From: a bacterium
Lineage (GTDB): Bacteria; Armatimonadota; Chthonomonadetes; Chthonomonadales; CAJBBX01
DNA: 34,675 bases
Assembly (NCBI GenBank): GCA_021811565.1
Contig: JAJZOL010000231.1
Location: 1 to 34,675 of the forward strand
Reading direction: 5' to 3'
Below, in pieces: positions 16,786 through 25,118 of the stretch (its first letter is position 1; the number at the start of each line of letters is the position of its first letter). A model generated the notes under the pieces. The model was not told the origin of the DNA, made no database searches, and saw only the letters and a list, made by a program, of their open reading frames with translations. A program made the position numbers and the translations under genes.

Positions 16786-19158
16786 CTATTTTGGAGTTGC
16801 CAACACCATGGGAAAGCCACAACCATATATCTCCTGCCCCACTTCTCCCGAAAGTGTCCAACCGTCGTTCACATCCTCCACGGGTATGTAAAGAGAGAGG
16901 TCGTTCGGATGGTTTCGACCGTTTATCGGTGTGACGGACCCCTTCGCCATGAACGGAGGCAGTGTGAACCGTAAAACCGTCGGGGCGTATCTTAAAAACT
17001 CTGAAACCATCTCCCGAGCGTCGGAGGGTATGTGGACGGATGCAACTCGTTCATACTCCTCCAACGCCATCATGCTCTGATACTCTTCGAACGCCGCGAC
17101 GTAGGCGCCGGGCATGGCGCTCACCGCGAAAAAGTAGCTGTCTTTTTTGTGATATCCGTAACTTGCATCCCATAACCAGCAATGACGAATGAAATTCGCC
17201 ACCGGTATGAGACTCAGTTTGAGGTAAGAATCATCTCCGGTTATCTTCCACATCCTTGCGCAAGCCGCTGCGGACAACGCCGTGAGATGCATTTCGTAGG
17301 AATAGTTTAAACCGTATGGCTCGATATGCTTCAAGGCTGCCTTAGCCTCGTTAAGGTAACTTCCCTCCTTGAATAGCTGATCCGCCTGCAGCATGAGATA
17401 GGCGTACGCGCCGGTGCAATCCGGCTCGGAATATTCGTGCGAACCCATCGTCTGCGGGTTGTAGAATACGGGAAATTGATAGTCGCAGACGTGGGCGTAG
17501 GTAATGAGATACGGTAAAGATTCCCGAACCAATACCTTCGCCTGACTGTTGCCGAGAATCGCCGCGCGTGATAGTTGTATCAAGGGAAATATCAGATACC
17601 AGCTATCCGCCTTGGTCGGTTGGTCACTCTTGTTCCAATCACTTAGCCAGTGGAGTGATGGAAGATAAAAAGCCCCCAAGCCATTGGCGACCTTCCCCAC
17701 CCAAGGCTCTTGGATTCCTTTGTTCCGTTCGTACATGAATGTGGCGACAAAGGGATCCAACTGTGTCATTAACTCCTCGGCTCCGGAATCCCAAGGCTCA
17801 TTCACATAGTTCCGAAAATAGCTTTTTTCCGTATTGGCGACGCATACTGGGAGAGTGAGATCATGCAAAGTCTTTTGCGCCACATCGTTCCAATCCGTTT
17901 GAACCGTCGGAGGATGGGGAAGTTCATGGTAAATCGCAGTGATCATACTCAGGTACTTCACCGATAACTCAAGAGGCTGCACGCTCTCACCGGGTTGCAG
18001 AATCAGATAACTATCCGCAAGCAACAGGTGCGTTCCTGCGGGAAAAATCATCTGCGAATTCACTGGAATCCGATATCCGAAACCGCTCATCTCCGCTTTT
18101 ACCGCCGCATCGGGGGAGACATGCGCGGCTTCGAAATAGGGGTCCAACGCCGAGTAGTTCTCCACATACAGCGCTGTCCCCCCTATAAACGGGTTGGCGG
18201 GGAGAAAAGCCTCCCCGGTTTCATAACCCACCTGTCCGAACTGATGCGCTGCCAGGAGATACGCTTGGGCGTTTGCCTCACCGTTAACCGACCATTTCGC
18301 CATGTAATGGCATTCGGGATCCTCCGAAGGCAAAGCATGAGGTTGTTTCCAGTCGGCGCTCACTGTCCAGTGGAGGATTGGCGTTCTCCCCGGCATCACG
18401 GTCATCCGCGTTTCAAAATCCACCCAATCCTTGGAGGAGTGCACAATGATCGTATTGGCGTTACTCTCCTTTTTCAGAGAATAAGATTGCATTGAAGACT
18501 CATATGGCAAAGGAATCGATATCCCGCCAACCGTTTGAGCGTTCCCGATAATGAATTGGGATGTCGAAGCGGAGAACCCACATCGCCAATCCCCGTCGCG
18601 TAACACCTCATTCTCCTTGATCTTTGCCGTCCCTCCGTAATTCGCGGACGAGGCAAGGAAGATGCGACCAAATGTCACCGTGGCGCCGGGTTGCCCGACG
18701 ACGAAGAGGCGCAGTTCGATGTTTTGACTGCCTTTCCATCCGCCCATCTCCCGGAGGTTCGTCAAATACAATCCGGTTTTATCGCCTCCGGGCGGATTGC
18801 CTTCGATGTCATGGGGGTTTTGAGGGTCGTAGGGGCGATTGTCCATCTTCAAAGCCCAGGACGCACCTTGTCCAAGGGATTTGACCTCGATTGCGAGGAA
18901 CGGAGTTTTGTCGACATTCACGGGAACGATGCGAGTCACCGCCGCCCATGTGCGCCCATCAGGCAGAGTCAAACGAAACCCCTCCCCTTGAACGGCGCTC
19001 ATCGTTGGCCGTCCGCCCCAATCGGGAAGACGCCACATCATCGTGTTTCCCAGATTTTGTGCGCAAACCAAAGCGGGGATTTCGATGAGGAGACATGCGA
19101 AAACGACGATAGCCGCCAGAGAATATGCGCCGCTATTCATTATCCGATTTCGTGACAT
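16786..19158 (-). CDS. Large secreted protein, possibly alpha/alpha-toroid carbohydrate-active
   Basis: The 790-aa product has a Sec signal peptide (hydrophobic run about 12-31, cleavage near VCA-Q at 33). The N-terminal half is beta-rich. The C-terminal half (from about residue 420) is helical, with repeated Trp/Tyr-rich hairpins such as LHWLSDWNKSDQ, CDYQFPVFYN and DCTGAYAYLMLQADQL. This resembles the six-hairpin folds of glycoside hydrolases and lyases. I do not recognise a specific family, and no catalytic pair can be assigned. GGAGG lies 10 bases before the ATG. Confidence 0.7.
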   Translation of the reverse strand: MSRNRIMNSGAYSLAAIVVFACLLIEIPALVCAQNLGNTMMWRLPDWGGRPTMSAVQGEGFRLTLPDGRTWAAVTRIVPVNVDKTPFLAIEVKSLGQGASWALKMDNRPYDPQNPHDIEGNPPGGDKTGLYLTNLREMGGWKGSQNIELRLFVVGQPGATVTFGRIFLASSANYGGTAKIKENEVLRDGDWRCGFSASTSQFIIGNAQTVGGISIPLPYESSMQSYSLKKESNANTIIVHSSKDWVDFETRMTVMPGRTPILHWTVSADWKQPHALPSEDPECHYMAKWSVNGEANAQAYLLAAHQFGQVGYETGEAFLPANPFIGGTALYVENYSALDPYFEAAHVSPDAAVKAEMSGFGYRIPVNSQMIFPAGTHLLLADSYLILQPGESVQPLELSVKYLSMITAIYHELPHPPTVQTDWNDVAQKTLHDLTLPVCVANTEKSYFRNYVNEPWDSGAEELMTQLDPFVATFMYERNKGIQEPWVGKVANGLGAFYLPSLHWLSDWNKSDQPTKADSWYLIFPLIQLSRAAILGNSQAKVLVRESLPYLITYAHVCDYQFPVFYNPQTMGSHEYSEPDCTGAYAYLMLQADQLFKEGSYLNEAKAALKHIEPYGLNYSYEMHLTALSAAACARMWKITGDDSYLKLSLIPVANFIRHCWLWDASYGYHKKDSYFFAVSAMPGAYVAAFEEYQSMMALEEYERVASVHIPSDAREMVSEFLRYAPTVLRFTLPPFMAKGSVTPINGRNHPNDLSLYIPVEDVNDGWTLSGEVGQEIYGCGFPMVLATPK

Positions 19159-19399
19159 TTGAAGGTATCCTCCAGTATAGGAATGAGAACGTTATCGCAA
19201 TCCTCTTTCAATTCGTTTTCGATGGGATTAGGCAATAAGGTGATCGCTATAATAGGATAGCACCTATTTTGGAACGCATGGAGAACCCATTTTTATTTTT
19301 TCCAAGCAACCTGTAATGGCCTCATCCAACATGGTCATGCTCTCGAATGCGAGTTGTGCGACTAATACAATTACCCGTGGTGTTGAGGATATATTTGGA

Positions 19400-19966
19400 A
19401 TGGATTTCGTCATCTCGGTTTGTTGGATCGTGTTTGTCTTGTATTGGGGCGTCAGCGCCATCGGAACAAAGAAAACGGCGGAGCGCCTAGGCATTGCGGC
19501 GTTGATCAAAAACAGACTTCCGGTGATCCTAGGAGTGATTTTGCTCTTTGCACCCACTCCCAAAACATACCTTCGTTTTCTTGGCGTGCGCATTGTACCG
19601 CATGACGCCGCTCTTATGATCATGGCGGATTTTTTCTGTTTGTCAGGATTGGCGGGAGCCATTTGGGCACGACGCACCATCGGCGGGAACTGGAGCGGCG
19701 ATGTGGTAATCAAGGAGAACCATACCTTGGTGGAGTACGGCCCGTATCGCTGGGTTCGTCATCCTATTTACACTGGTATGCTGCTGATGATGCTCGGAAC
19801 AGCAATGGCTACGGGACATATTGGGGACATTTTGGGTTGGGTCTTAATACTTTGCGGCCTGCTCGTAAAATTGAAGCAGGAAGAATCTCTCATGCTATCG
19901 CATTTCCCGGACGCCTATGCGGATTACATGTCCCGTGTAAAGAGACTCATACCCTACGTGTATTGA
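19400..19966 (+). CDS. Isoprenylcysteine carboxyl methyltransferase-family membrane protein
   Basis: The C-terminal signature is clear: YGPYRWVRHPIYTGMLLMMLGTAMATG, followed by EESLMLSHFPDAYADYMSRVKRLIPYVY. This is the cofactor-binding region of the ICMT/PEMT-like family of integral membrane methyltransferases. Four to five hydrophobic spans are visible. The ORF track starts at 19316, but the first 28 residues look non-coding. ATG 19400 (MDFVISVCWIVF) gives a 188-aa protein of usual size. The substrate in bacteria is generally unknown. Confidence 0.8.
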   Translation: MDFVISVCWIVFVLYWGVSAIGTKKTAERLGIAALIKNRLPVILGVILLFAPTPKTYLRFLGVRIVPHDAALMIMADFFCLSGLAGAIWARRTIGGNWSGDVVIKENHTLVEYGPYRWVRHPIYTGMLLMMLGTAMATGHIGDILGWVLILCGLLVKLKQEESLMLSHFPDAYADYMSRVKRLIPYVY

Positions 19967-20269
19967 TTTTTCCCCTCTACGGATTTGAATGGAAGAAGAA
20001 GCTATCCCCCCCCACCACTTCGATGAAAGAGTGCGGAGTTTGAATCCTTTCGGATTGATGACTTGTCACCCATCCACCTGACACTAAAAAAAAAATGGAG
20101 GATGCCTGGTCGGTCATCCTCCAAAGGGGGGCGTGTTCTCCATTGAATGCGGGAATTCTCTCCGCTATGAGGGCTATCGCGACCCTGGGCTTTTGTCCGC
20201 TCGAACGATGCCACCTATCCGTTGGGAATCTCTCCATCGGAATATGTTATTGTTGAGCCATAACCCTAA
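19967..20269. other. Convergent intergenic region with a terminator
   Basis: It contains the strong minus-strand terminator of the pseudopilin gene. Two overlapping ORFs in the track (19977-20237 and 20002-20214) cross that terminator and look like shadows. I see nothing else. Confidence 0.5.
20086..20122 (-). terminator. Rho-independent terminator of the pseudopilin gene
   Basis: On the minus strand GGAGGATG (20115-20122) and CATCCTCC (20097-20104) form a perfect 8-bp stem with a 10-base loop. A T followed by a run of ten T-strand bases follows. Confidence 0.88.
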
Positions 20270-21199
20270 TCAGTTGCAGTTGGGGTGCGGCGCATTTTGA
20301 TCGGTCGCCCAATAACAGATATTATCTATCAGTTGGGCATAGGGTATGGCCTTCGCATGACCGTCCGTAAAGACGCAGTTCACCATTCCCATGTGCCTTG
20401 ACGCACCATCCTGGAGCGCCTGGGCGGGGGGAGTGTCCACCCACTGTCCGTTTTGCACATTCCAACTCCATTTCGAATTGCCGATGTTCTTCCAGTAATT
20501 CTGATAGAAAGGCGACTGGTAATTCGCATAGCTGAGATCCGCACCGTTCGCCGCCTCGTTGATAAGATGTCCGGTGACGTTGGCGACATCCGGCCCCGCG
20601 CCATAGTAGGTTGCGTCGCAAATGAGCACGATGGTTCGAGGCACCGCCGCTTCGTTCACCACCGATACAGCGCTGGAGTTGTCGGCGTATCGATTTGCGG
20701 GGCTGAGCCAGAGATCGTTGTGACCGTAGCTGTTTTGTCCGCCGTATCCCACGCCACCGCATCCCACGCTCGTATTGTTGGCTGATCCGCCGCATGGAAC
20801 CCCGTCGGTGTTCGTGCCAACCCAGGCGTTTGGATTATCAGGACACTTAAAGATATCCAAACTCTTCACGTAGGGCTGTAGGATGCTAATCCAGAAGGTT
20901 TTCACTGCAGCGGCGCCATTGATGGGGCTGTTCGCTCCCCCGGTGATTGGGATCATAGGATTGGTTCCCGGTCCCGAGTTCCAGCGATGGGGGTAAAATG
21001 TGCCATCGTAGTCCTGAAGATACATCATCGTGGCCAAGCCCATTTGCTTCATATTGGACAGGCAGACCGCCTGCTCCGCCTTCGATCGCGCCTGTGCGAA
21101 AACAGGGAAAAGAATCGCCGCCAATATCGCTATAATCGCGATAACCACGAGTAGCTCAATCAGCGTGAAACCGTTTCGATATTGTCTTTTCGTAAACAC
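20270..21199 (-). CDS. DUF1559-type pseudopilin (H-X9-DG protein)
   Basis: This is a type II secretion-like pseudopilin with the prepilin peptidase motif [29 protein letters not shown] at the N terminus. The C terminus has [12 protein letters not shown], the H-X9-DG motif of the DUF1559 family. Such proteins are numerous in Armatimonadota and Planctomycetota and are thought to be surface or periplasmic. The track starts at ATG 21205, but AAGGAG abuts that ATG with no spacer. GTG 21199 lies 6 bases from it, so I prefer the 309-aa product beginning [10 protein letters not shown]. Confidence 0.9.
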   Translation of the reverse strand: MFTKRQYRNGFTLIELLVVIAIIAILAAILFPVFAQARSKAEQAVCLSNMKQMGLATMMYLQDYDGTFYPHRWNSGPGTNPMIPITGGANSPINGAAAVKTFWISILQPYVKSLDIFKCPDNPNAWVGTNTDGVPCGGSANNTSVGCGGVGYGGQNSYGHNDLWLSPANRYADNSSAVSVVNEAAVPRTIVLICDATYYGAGPDVANVTGHLINEAANGADLSYANYQSPFYQNYWKNIGNSKWSWNVQNGQWVDTPPAQALQDGASRHMGMVNCVFTDGHAKAIPYAQLIDNICYWATDQNAPHPNCN

Positions 21200-21397
21200 T
21201 TCCATCTCCTTTCCGAATCTGTCGAGTGTGAAAGGAAGCCCTCAAGAACCGCCATATCGCCTTTGACACTGCGCCTTTGCGGAATGCGTTCCCGGGTTTC
21301 ATGATCGTGTTTATTATAAGAGGTCAAGGTTAAAAGGGGTTTAAGGGAAGATTAATCTTTTGTAAATTTTACGGAGGAGGGCGAACGGGGATGGAGC

Positions 21398-23839
21398 CTA
21401 TTTAAACACCAAGAGCAATAAAAGAAACTCCTCCGAACCCATCACGCCCTCGCGCGTCCTTTTTTCCATCCAGTCAACGATAGCCTGAACGCTTTTTGAT
21501 TCCTTTTGATCGCTCGCATATCTTAACAGTATCTGCGCTGAATCCACAAACCGGCCGTCCTGATAGTGTTCGGCAGCCAACTGGAGGGATCGGTATCTTC
21601 GCTTGGCGCTAAAGGATTCCCTGCTTGTCGCTCGGTCTTTTCTGAGCATCTCCTGGAAAATCCTCGATACCGCTTGATCCCGTTCGTAACTTTCCATTGC
21701 TAGGATTGGATAGAGTCGATCCTCCACACCGACTAGGTTCCCGATCGCGTTAATGATCTGCTTTCGCGCTACGGGAGAGTGAACGACTTCCAGCGACGCC
21801 AAAAGGTTCGGGATGGCTTCCGAGGCGCCGCACATCGCCAGCGATACGGCAATGCGAGAGATCATGGCGGAATCGTTTTGCTGATCCAAGAGTTTCATCA
21901 ATGCGGAAGCGGATCTCTTGGAGCCGATATCCCCCAATGCTCGCACAATGGCGCGTTGCAAGGAGGCGTTACCGTTTTCCAAATACTGTTCAAGCTCTCT
22001 CGCAACCCTTTCCGACCCGGAATTCCCCAACGCTCGAATGCACGCCTCCGCCAAACCCGGCTTGTTTTTTGTGGTTTCGGAATTCAAAGCCTTAAGGAGC
22101 AACTCCTGAGACTCAACGCATCTTATTTTCCCAATGGCTTTGGCGGCGGCGAGGCTATCAATTGTTTCACCCGATTCAAGAACCTCGCCCAAGGCATTCA
22201 CCGCTTGGGAATCCCCGATGGAACCCAACGCCAGTGCACACTCCTCCACGATGCCTGACGCAGGATCGGCGAGTTTCGAAAGCAAGGCGGGCGTCGCTCG
22301 AACATCCCTGATCTCCCCCAATGCAATCGCCGCCTCTTCACGCACATGAAGGCTGGGGTCGTCCAAGGCTGCTATGAGTTCATCCACAGCCAATGTGGTG
22401 CGACTGCTTTTTAATGATTGCGCCGCCTCCAGTTTCTCCCCTTCGTTAGACGATTTTTGCAAACGTCTAATTTGCTTCCAGGAGCCAACCGGGGCACTGC
22501 CGAGCTGTGCCAAAACCTCCTTGGCGCTTGCCGAGCCCCTCTCCACCACCGGTTTCAAAGAGGCGAGTGCCACAAAGCGGAAGATGGTGTTAATGAAAAA
22601 TACGATCTGGTAATTCCCGACAAGGATATCCTCGACGACAAAATGAACCGGCTTAAAGGCTGTCATCAATATTCCGCTTAGGATGGGGGCGACACCCCCT
22701 GCTAATCCCACAACAGCGGACCATGCCCCGACGTAAACGGATTTATTCTTCATCGGAGTGGATGCTATCAGGAGATTGAACTGCCCTAATCCGACACCCG
22801 CCCAGAAAACACCTGATGCGGTATTAATGAACGTAACAATCAAATACGCCATCAAAAGATGTTTTCGCGTGGTGAAATCCCATATGAGAGGCAACAGAGC
22901 CACGCCGGCGGTTGAGATGGCAATGATAGGTTTGTTCCCGAACTTATCCCCGATGTAACCCCACAAGGGCAAGGATAGCATGGATAAAAGGCTAGTGTAT
23001 ACCGTAAATATCTGGATGACGGTGTAACTGAATTTTAGCTTTTCCAACTGGTACACGAGAAAAAATGGCGCGGCGAAGAACTGGGAGAAGGCGAACAGGC
23101 CGCCAAACAACACATATGCTCGAAACTCACGATCCAGAAATGGCATGCGATAGAAGGAGAGCGCCCCTTTCAAGCCTGCTTTGTGGTTCACATCGCTTCG
23201 AACCATGGGAGGCTCCGCCTGATGCATCAACGCCGCAAAACTCAACAAAGCGCAGACTACTGCCGTGGCGAACAGACAGGCGAAACCGATTCTCTCCGGA
23301 AAACGGTGATACTTTGTGGACTGATCCAGAAACCAGCCCGCAGGCATGGAGATGATGAGAGTCGTCAGTCCGCCCAACATATTCCGCTTACCAAAATAAC
23401 GCCCTCTCATATCCTGAGGAACTAGATCGGATATCCATGAGGACCAAGCCGGTTGTGTGATGCTAAGAAGCACATTGGATAGCAAGAAGAGTATGGCGAA
23501 AACAAGGAACCTAAAATGAGGAGGGACTATGAAAGGGATTAAAAGGATGGGCAGAAAAAGGATCCGACCTATCAACGAATAGGTACCGCAGAATCTTTTT
23601 CTATTTCCGCTCAACTCAACGAAATAGGAGGAGACGATTTGAAACAGTCCCGCCAGCATGGGGACTGAGAAGATGATCCCCATCCAGAAGTCGTTCGCCT
23701 TGAGATAAAGAGCGAAACCAGTTAGAAATGCTCCACCTGTAAGAATGGCGAACGCAGTGGCGTAAACGGCGTCCCAGTTGGAGTATTTCAGGGCGCGCAT
23801 GATCTCAAGGCGGTTTAACTGGGGTTTTTCAGCGTTCAT
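21398..23839 (-). CDS. MFS-type transporter fused to HEAT repeats
   Basis: The first 430 or so residues form about 12 membrane spans with major-facilitator features (DLVPQDMRGRYFGKRNMLGG, LPLWGYIGDKFGNKPI). From about residue 460 to 720 there are at least seven HEAT/PBS-lyase-like repeats of about 31 residues (LIAALDDPSLHVREEAAIALGEI, LLSKLADPASGIVEECALALGSI). The tail is soluble and helical. The transported substrate is unknown. The HEAT domain probably lies in the cytoplasm and binds a partner. The track uses TTG 23866; ATG 23839 gives 813 aa, and neither has a strong ribosome binding site. Confidence 0.85.
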   Translation of the reverse strand: MNAEKPQLNRLEIMRALKYSNWDAVYATAFAILTGGAFLTGFALYLKANDFWMGIIFSVPMLAGLFQIVSSYFVELSGNRKRFCGTYSLIGRILFLPILLIPFIVPPHFRFLVFAILFLLSNVLLSITQPAWSSWISDLVPQDMRGRYFGKRNMLGGLTTLIISMPAGWFLDQSTKYHRFPERIGFACLFATAVVCALLSFAALMHQAEPPMVRSDVNHKAGLKGALSFYRMPFLDREFRAYVLFGGLFAFSQFFAAPFFLVYQLEKLKFSYTVIQIFTVYTSLLSMLSLPLWGYIGDKFGNKPIIAISTAGVALLPLIWDFTTRKHLLMAYLIVTFINTASGVFWAGVGLGQFNLLIASTPMKNKSVYVGAWSAVVGLAGGVAPILSGILMTAFKPVHFVVEDILVGNYQIVFFINTIFRFVALASLKPVVERGSASAKEVLAQLGSAPVGSWKQIRRLQKSSNEGEKLEAAQSLKSSRTTLAVDELIAALDDPSLHVREEAAIALGEIRDVRATPALLSKLADPASGIVEECALALGSIGDSQAVNALGEVLESGETIDSLAAAKAIGKIRCVESQELLLKALNSETTKNKPGLAEACIRALGNSGSERVARELEQYLENGNASLQRAIVRALGDIGSKRSASALMKLLDQQNDSAMISRIAVSLAMCGASEAIPNLLASLEVVHSPVARKQIINAIGNLVGVEDRLYPILAMESYERDQAVSRIFQEMLRKDRATSRESFSAKRRYRSLQLAAEHYQDGRFVDSAQILLRYASDQKESKSVQAIVDWMEKRTREGVMGSEEFLLLLLVFK

Positions 23840-23973
23840 TCGGGTGTTTGTCGCCTTCGTTCTCAAAGTGAAGCATTATTGATACTTTGGAGCCGCCTTG
23901 GAAATGACTTCCTACAGCGCTCCATCCATCGTTTTCAAACTCAAAATGAACACCGTTTGCGGAGTTGCGCATA

Positions 23974-24005
23974 AAACGGCGCCCATATTATTATGGGCGC
24001 CGTTT
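23974..24005. terminator. Perfect 14-bp stem terminator
   Basis: AAACGGCGCCCATA (23974-23987) and TATGGGCGCCGTTT (23992-24005) are exact reverse complements around a 4-base loop. Short T runs flank on both strands. It lies 50 bases past the stop of the Met-rich gene and before the divergent side of the MFS gene. Confidence 0.8.
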
Positions 24006-24054
24006 ACTCGATTTAACACAAGAATGTGTTAAGCTTCCAAAACCTAATAAAGGC

Positions 24055-24450
24055 TTAGCTCTTCATCGGGCACATCGCACCGGATTTCTTGCTCATTCCG
24101 GACATGTTTTTCATATTCTTCATGCCTTTCATGCCCTTCATTTTCATCATCATCATATGCTGTTTCTTCAGAGCCACGGCAATCTTTTGATACTTTTGCT
24201 TTAAAGACAGCTTATTGAACATCGGGGGACAGCTTTTGCAGCAAAAAAGCACTTTATACTTGCCAACCACTTCGCTGCCTGCGCCCTTTCCCTTCACCCA
24301 TTGATCGGTGATAGGGCAAACACGCACCAGAACAAGCTTATGAATCGCTTTGGATTTGGGATGAGCCTTTGTTTTGGCATGAGCCACTCCATAAGACGCT
24401 CCACCTATTAAAAGAACCGCCACGACCCACGACAAAGCCTTTTTAACCAT
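24055..24450 (-). CDS. Secreted Met-rich metal-binding-like protein with TRASH/YHS-type Cys core
   Basis: The product is 131 aa from ATG 24450, which has GGAGG at good spacing (the track starts 11 codons earlier). A signal peptide ends near AHA-25. The core has a CPIT motif, then KYKVLFCCKSCPPMFNKL, the CP...CCxxC layout of heavy-metal-binding TRASH/YHS-like domains. The last 34 residues contain 12 methionines (HMMMMKMKGMKGMKNMKNM) and end AMCPMKS. Met clusters of this kind bind Cu(I) or Ag(I) outside the cytoplasm. A copper-handling role is inference; no copper ATPase or oxidase is adjacent. Confidence 0.75.
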   Translation of the reverse strand: MVKKALSWVVAVLLIGGASYGVAHAKTKAHPKSKAIHKLVLVRVCPITDQWVKGKGAGSEVVGKYKVLFCCKSCPPMFNKLSLKQKYQKIAVALKKQHMMMMKMKGMKGMKNMKNMSGMSKKSGAMCPMKS

Positions 24451-24464
24451 GTTAACCTCCATAA

Positions 24465-24503
24465 AAAATGTATCATCCGTCATAAGGTGAACGAATACAT
24501 TTT
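24465..24503 (-). promoter_or_regulatory. Inverted AAAATGTAT half-sites upstream of the Met-rich gene
   Basis: AAAATGTAT at 24465-24473 and its exact complement ATACATTTT at 24495-24503 are spaced by 21 bases, with matching positions 30 bases apart (about three helix turns). The pair lies 15-53 bases before the ATG and could be an operator or a leader hairpin. Confidence 0.4.
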
Positions 24504-24645
24504 AGATACGCAACGAACACTTTAATAAGTTTCATCCTCGGTATATTTATTTATTCTTAAAAAGTATTGTCATTCATCATTTTCTGGCATTTCATCCAGC
24601 GTGATCGAAAAGATAAAAGCATATTTTTCTGATCTTGCTAACACC

Positions 24646-25065
24646 TCAGTAAGCCACTGGACGATCCGCCGTTCGATCCGCCGCCGGAAGGCTGTAATCC
24701 GTCTCCTCGAATTTGACCACTTTTCGGGACGCCGCAACTTGGAGCAGGTGCACATAGGAGCATCGGGACCAGATCGCCTCCCCACGGTTCCAGTAGATGA
24801 GAAGCGCCTGTTTCCCATCCGTGGTGGGGGTCCATCCGTCCACCCCGCCACCCGTAAAAAGCACTACCCGAGTGTAGGGCTTGATAGGCACATCATCCGT
24901 AAAGATATAAGTTTCCTGAGCCGACTTGCCGGCATTCCCCGAGAGCCATGCATCCCCTGTTAAAGCCCAGCCTTTGAGAGATACGGTCGATATGCCGAGA
25001 TTTTGCAACACAACGTATTCCTTGCCCGGAGTGTCTCCCGGATGCAGTTCCACAATTTTCAACAT
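24646..25065 (-). CDS. Lamin-tail-domain (LTD) protein
   Basis: From ATG 25065, behind AAAGGAG, the gene encodes 139 aa; the track's start at 25155 runs into nrdJ. The N-terminal 95 residues read as one LTD immunoglobulin-like fold: LKIVELHPGDTPGKEYVVLQNLG, then SLKGWALTGDA, then PYTRVVLFTGGGVDG. There is no signal peptide, unlike most bacterial LTD proteins. It begins 53 bases after nrdJ on the same strand and could be in its operon. The C-terminal 40 residues are unlike any domain I know. Confidence 0.7.
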   Translation of the reverse strand: MLKIVELHPGDTPGKEYVVLQNLGISTVSLKGWALTGDAWLSGNAGKSAQETYIFTDDVPIKPYTRVVLFTGGGVDGWTPTTDGKQALLIYWNRGEAIWSRCSYVHLLQVAASRKVVKFEETDYSLPAADRTADRPVAY

Positions 25066-25118
25066 CGCCCCGCTCCTTTCGTGATGAATGATAATACGAT
25101 CGTTCCGAAGATGTGATA

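Noticed and set aside
19977-20237. 86-aa minus-strand ORF downstream of the pseudopilin gene
   Set aside because: It crosses a strong terminator on the same strand and has no supporting start site.
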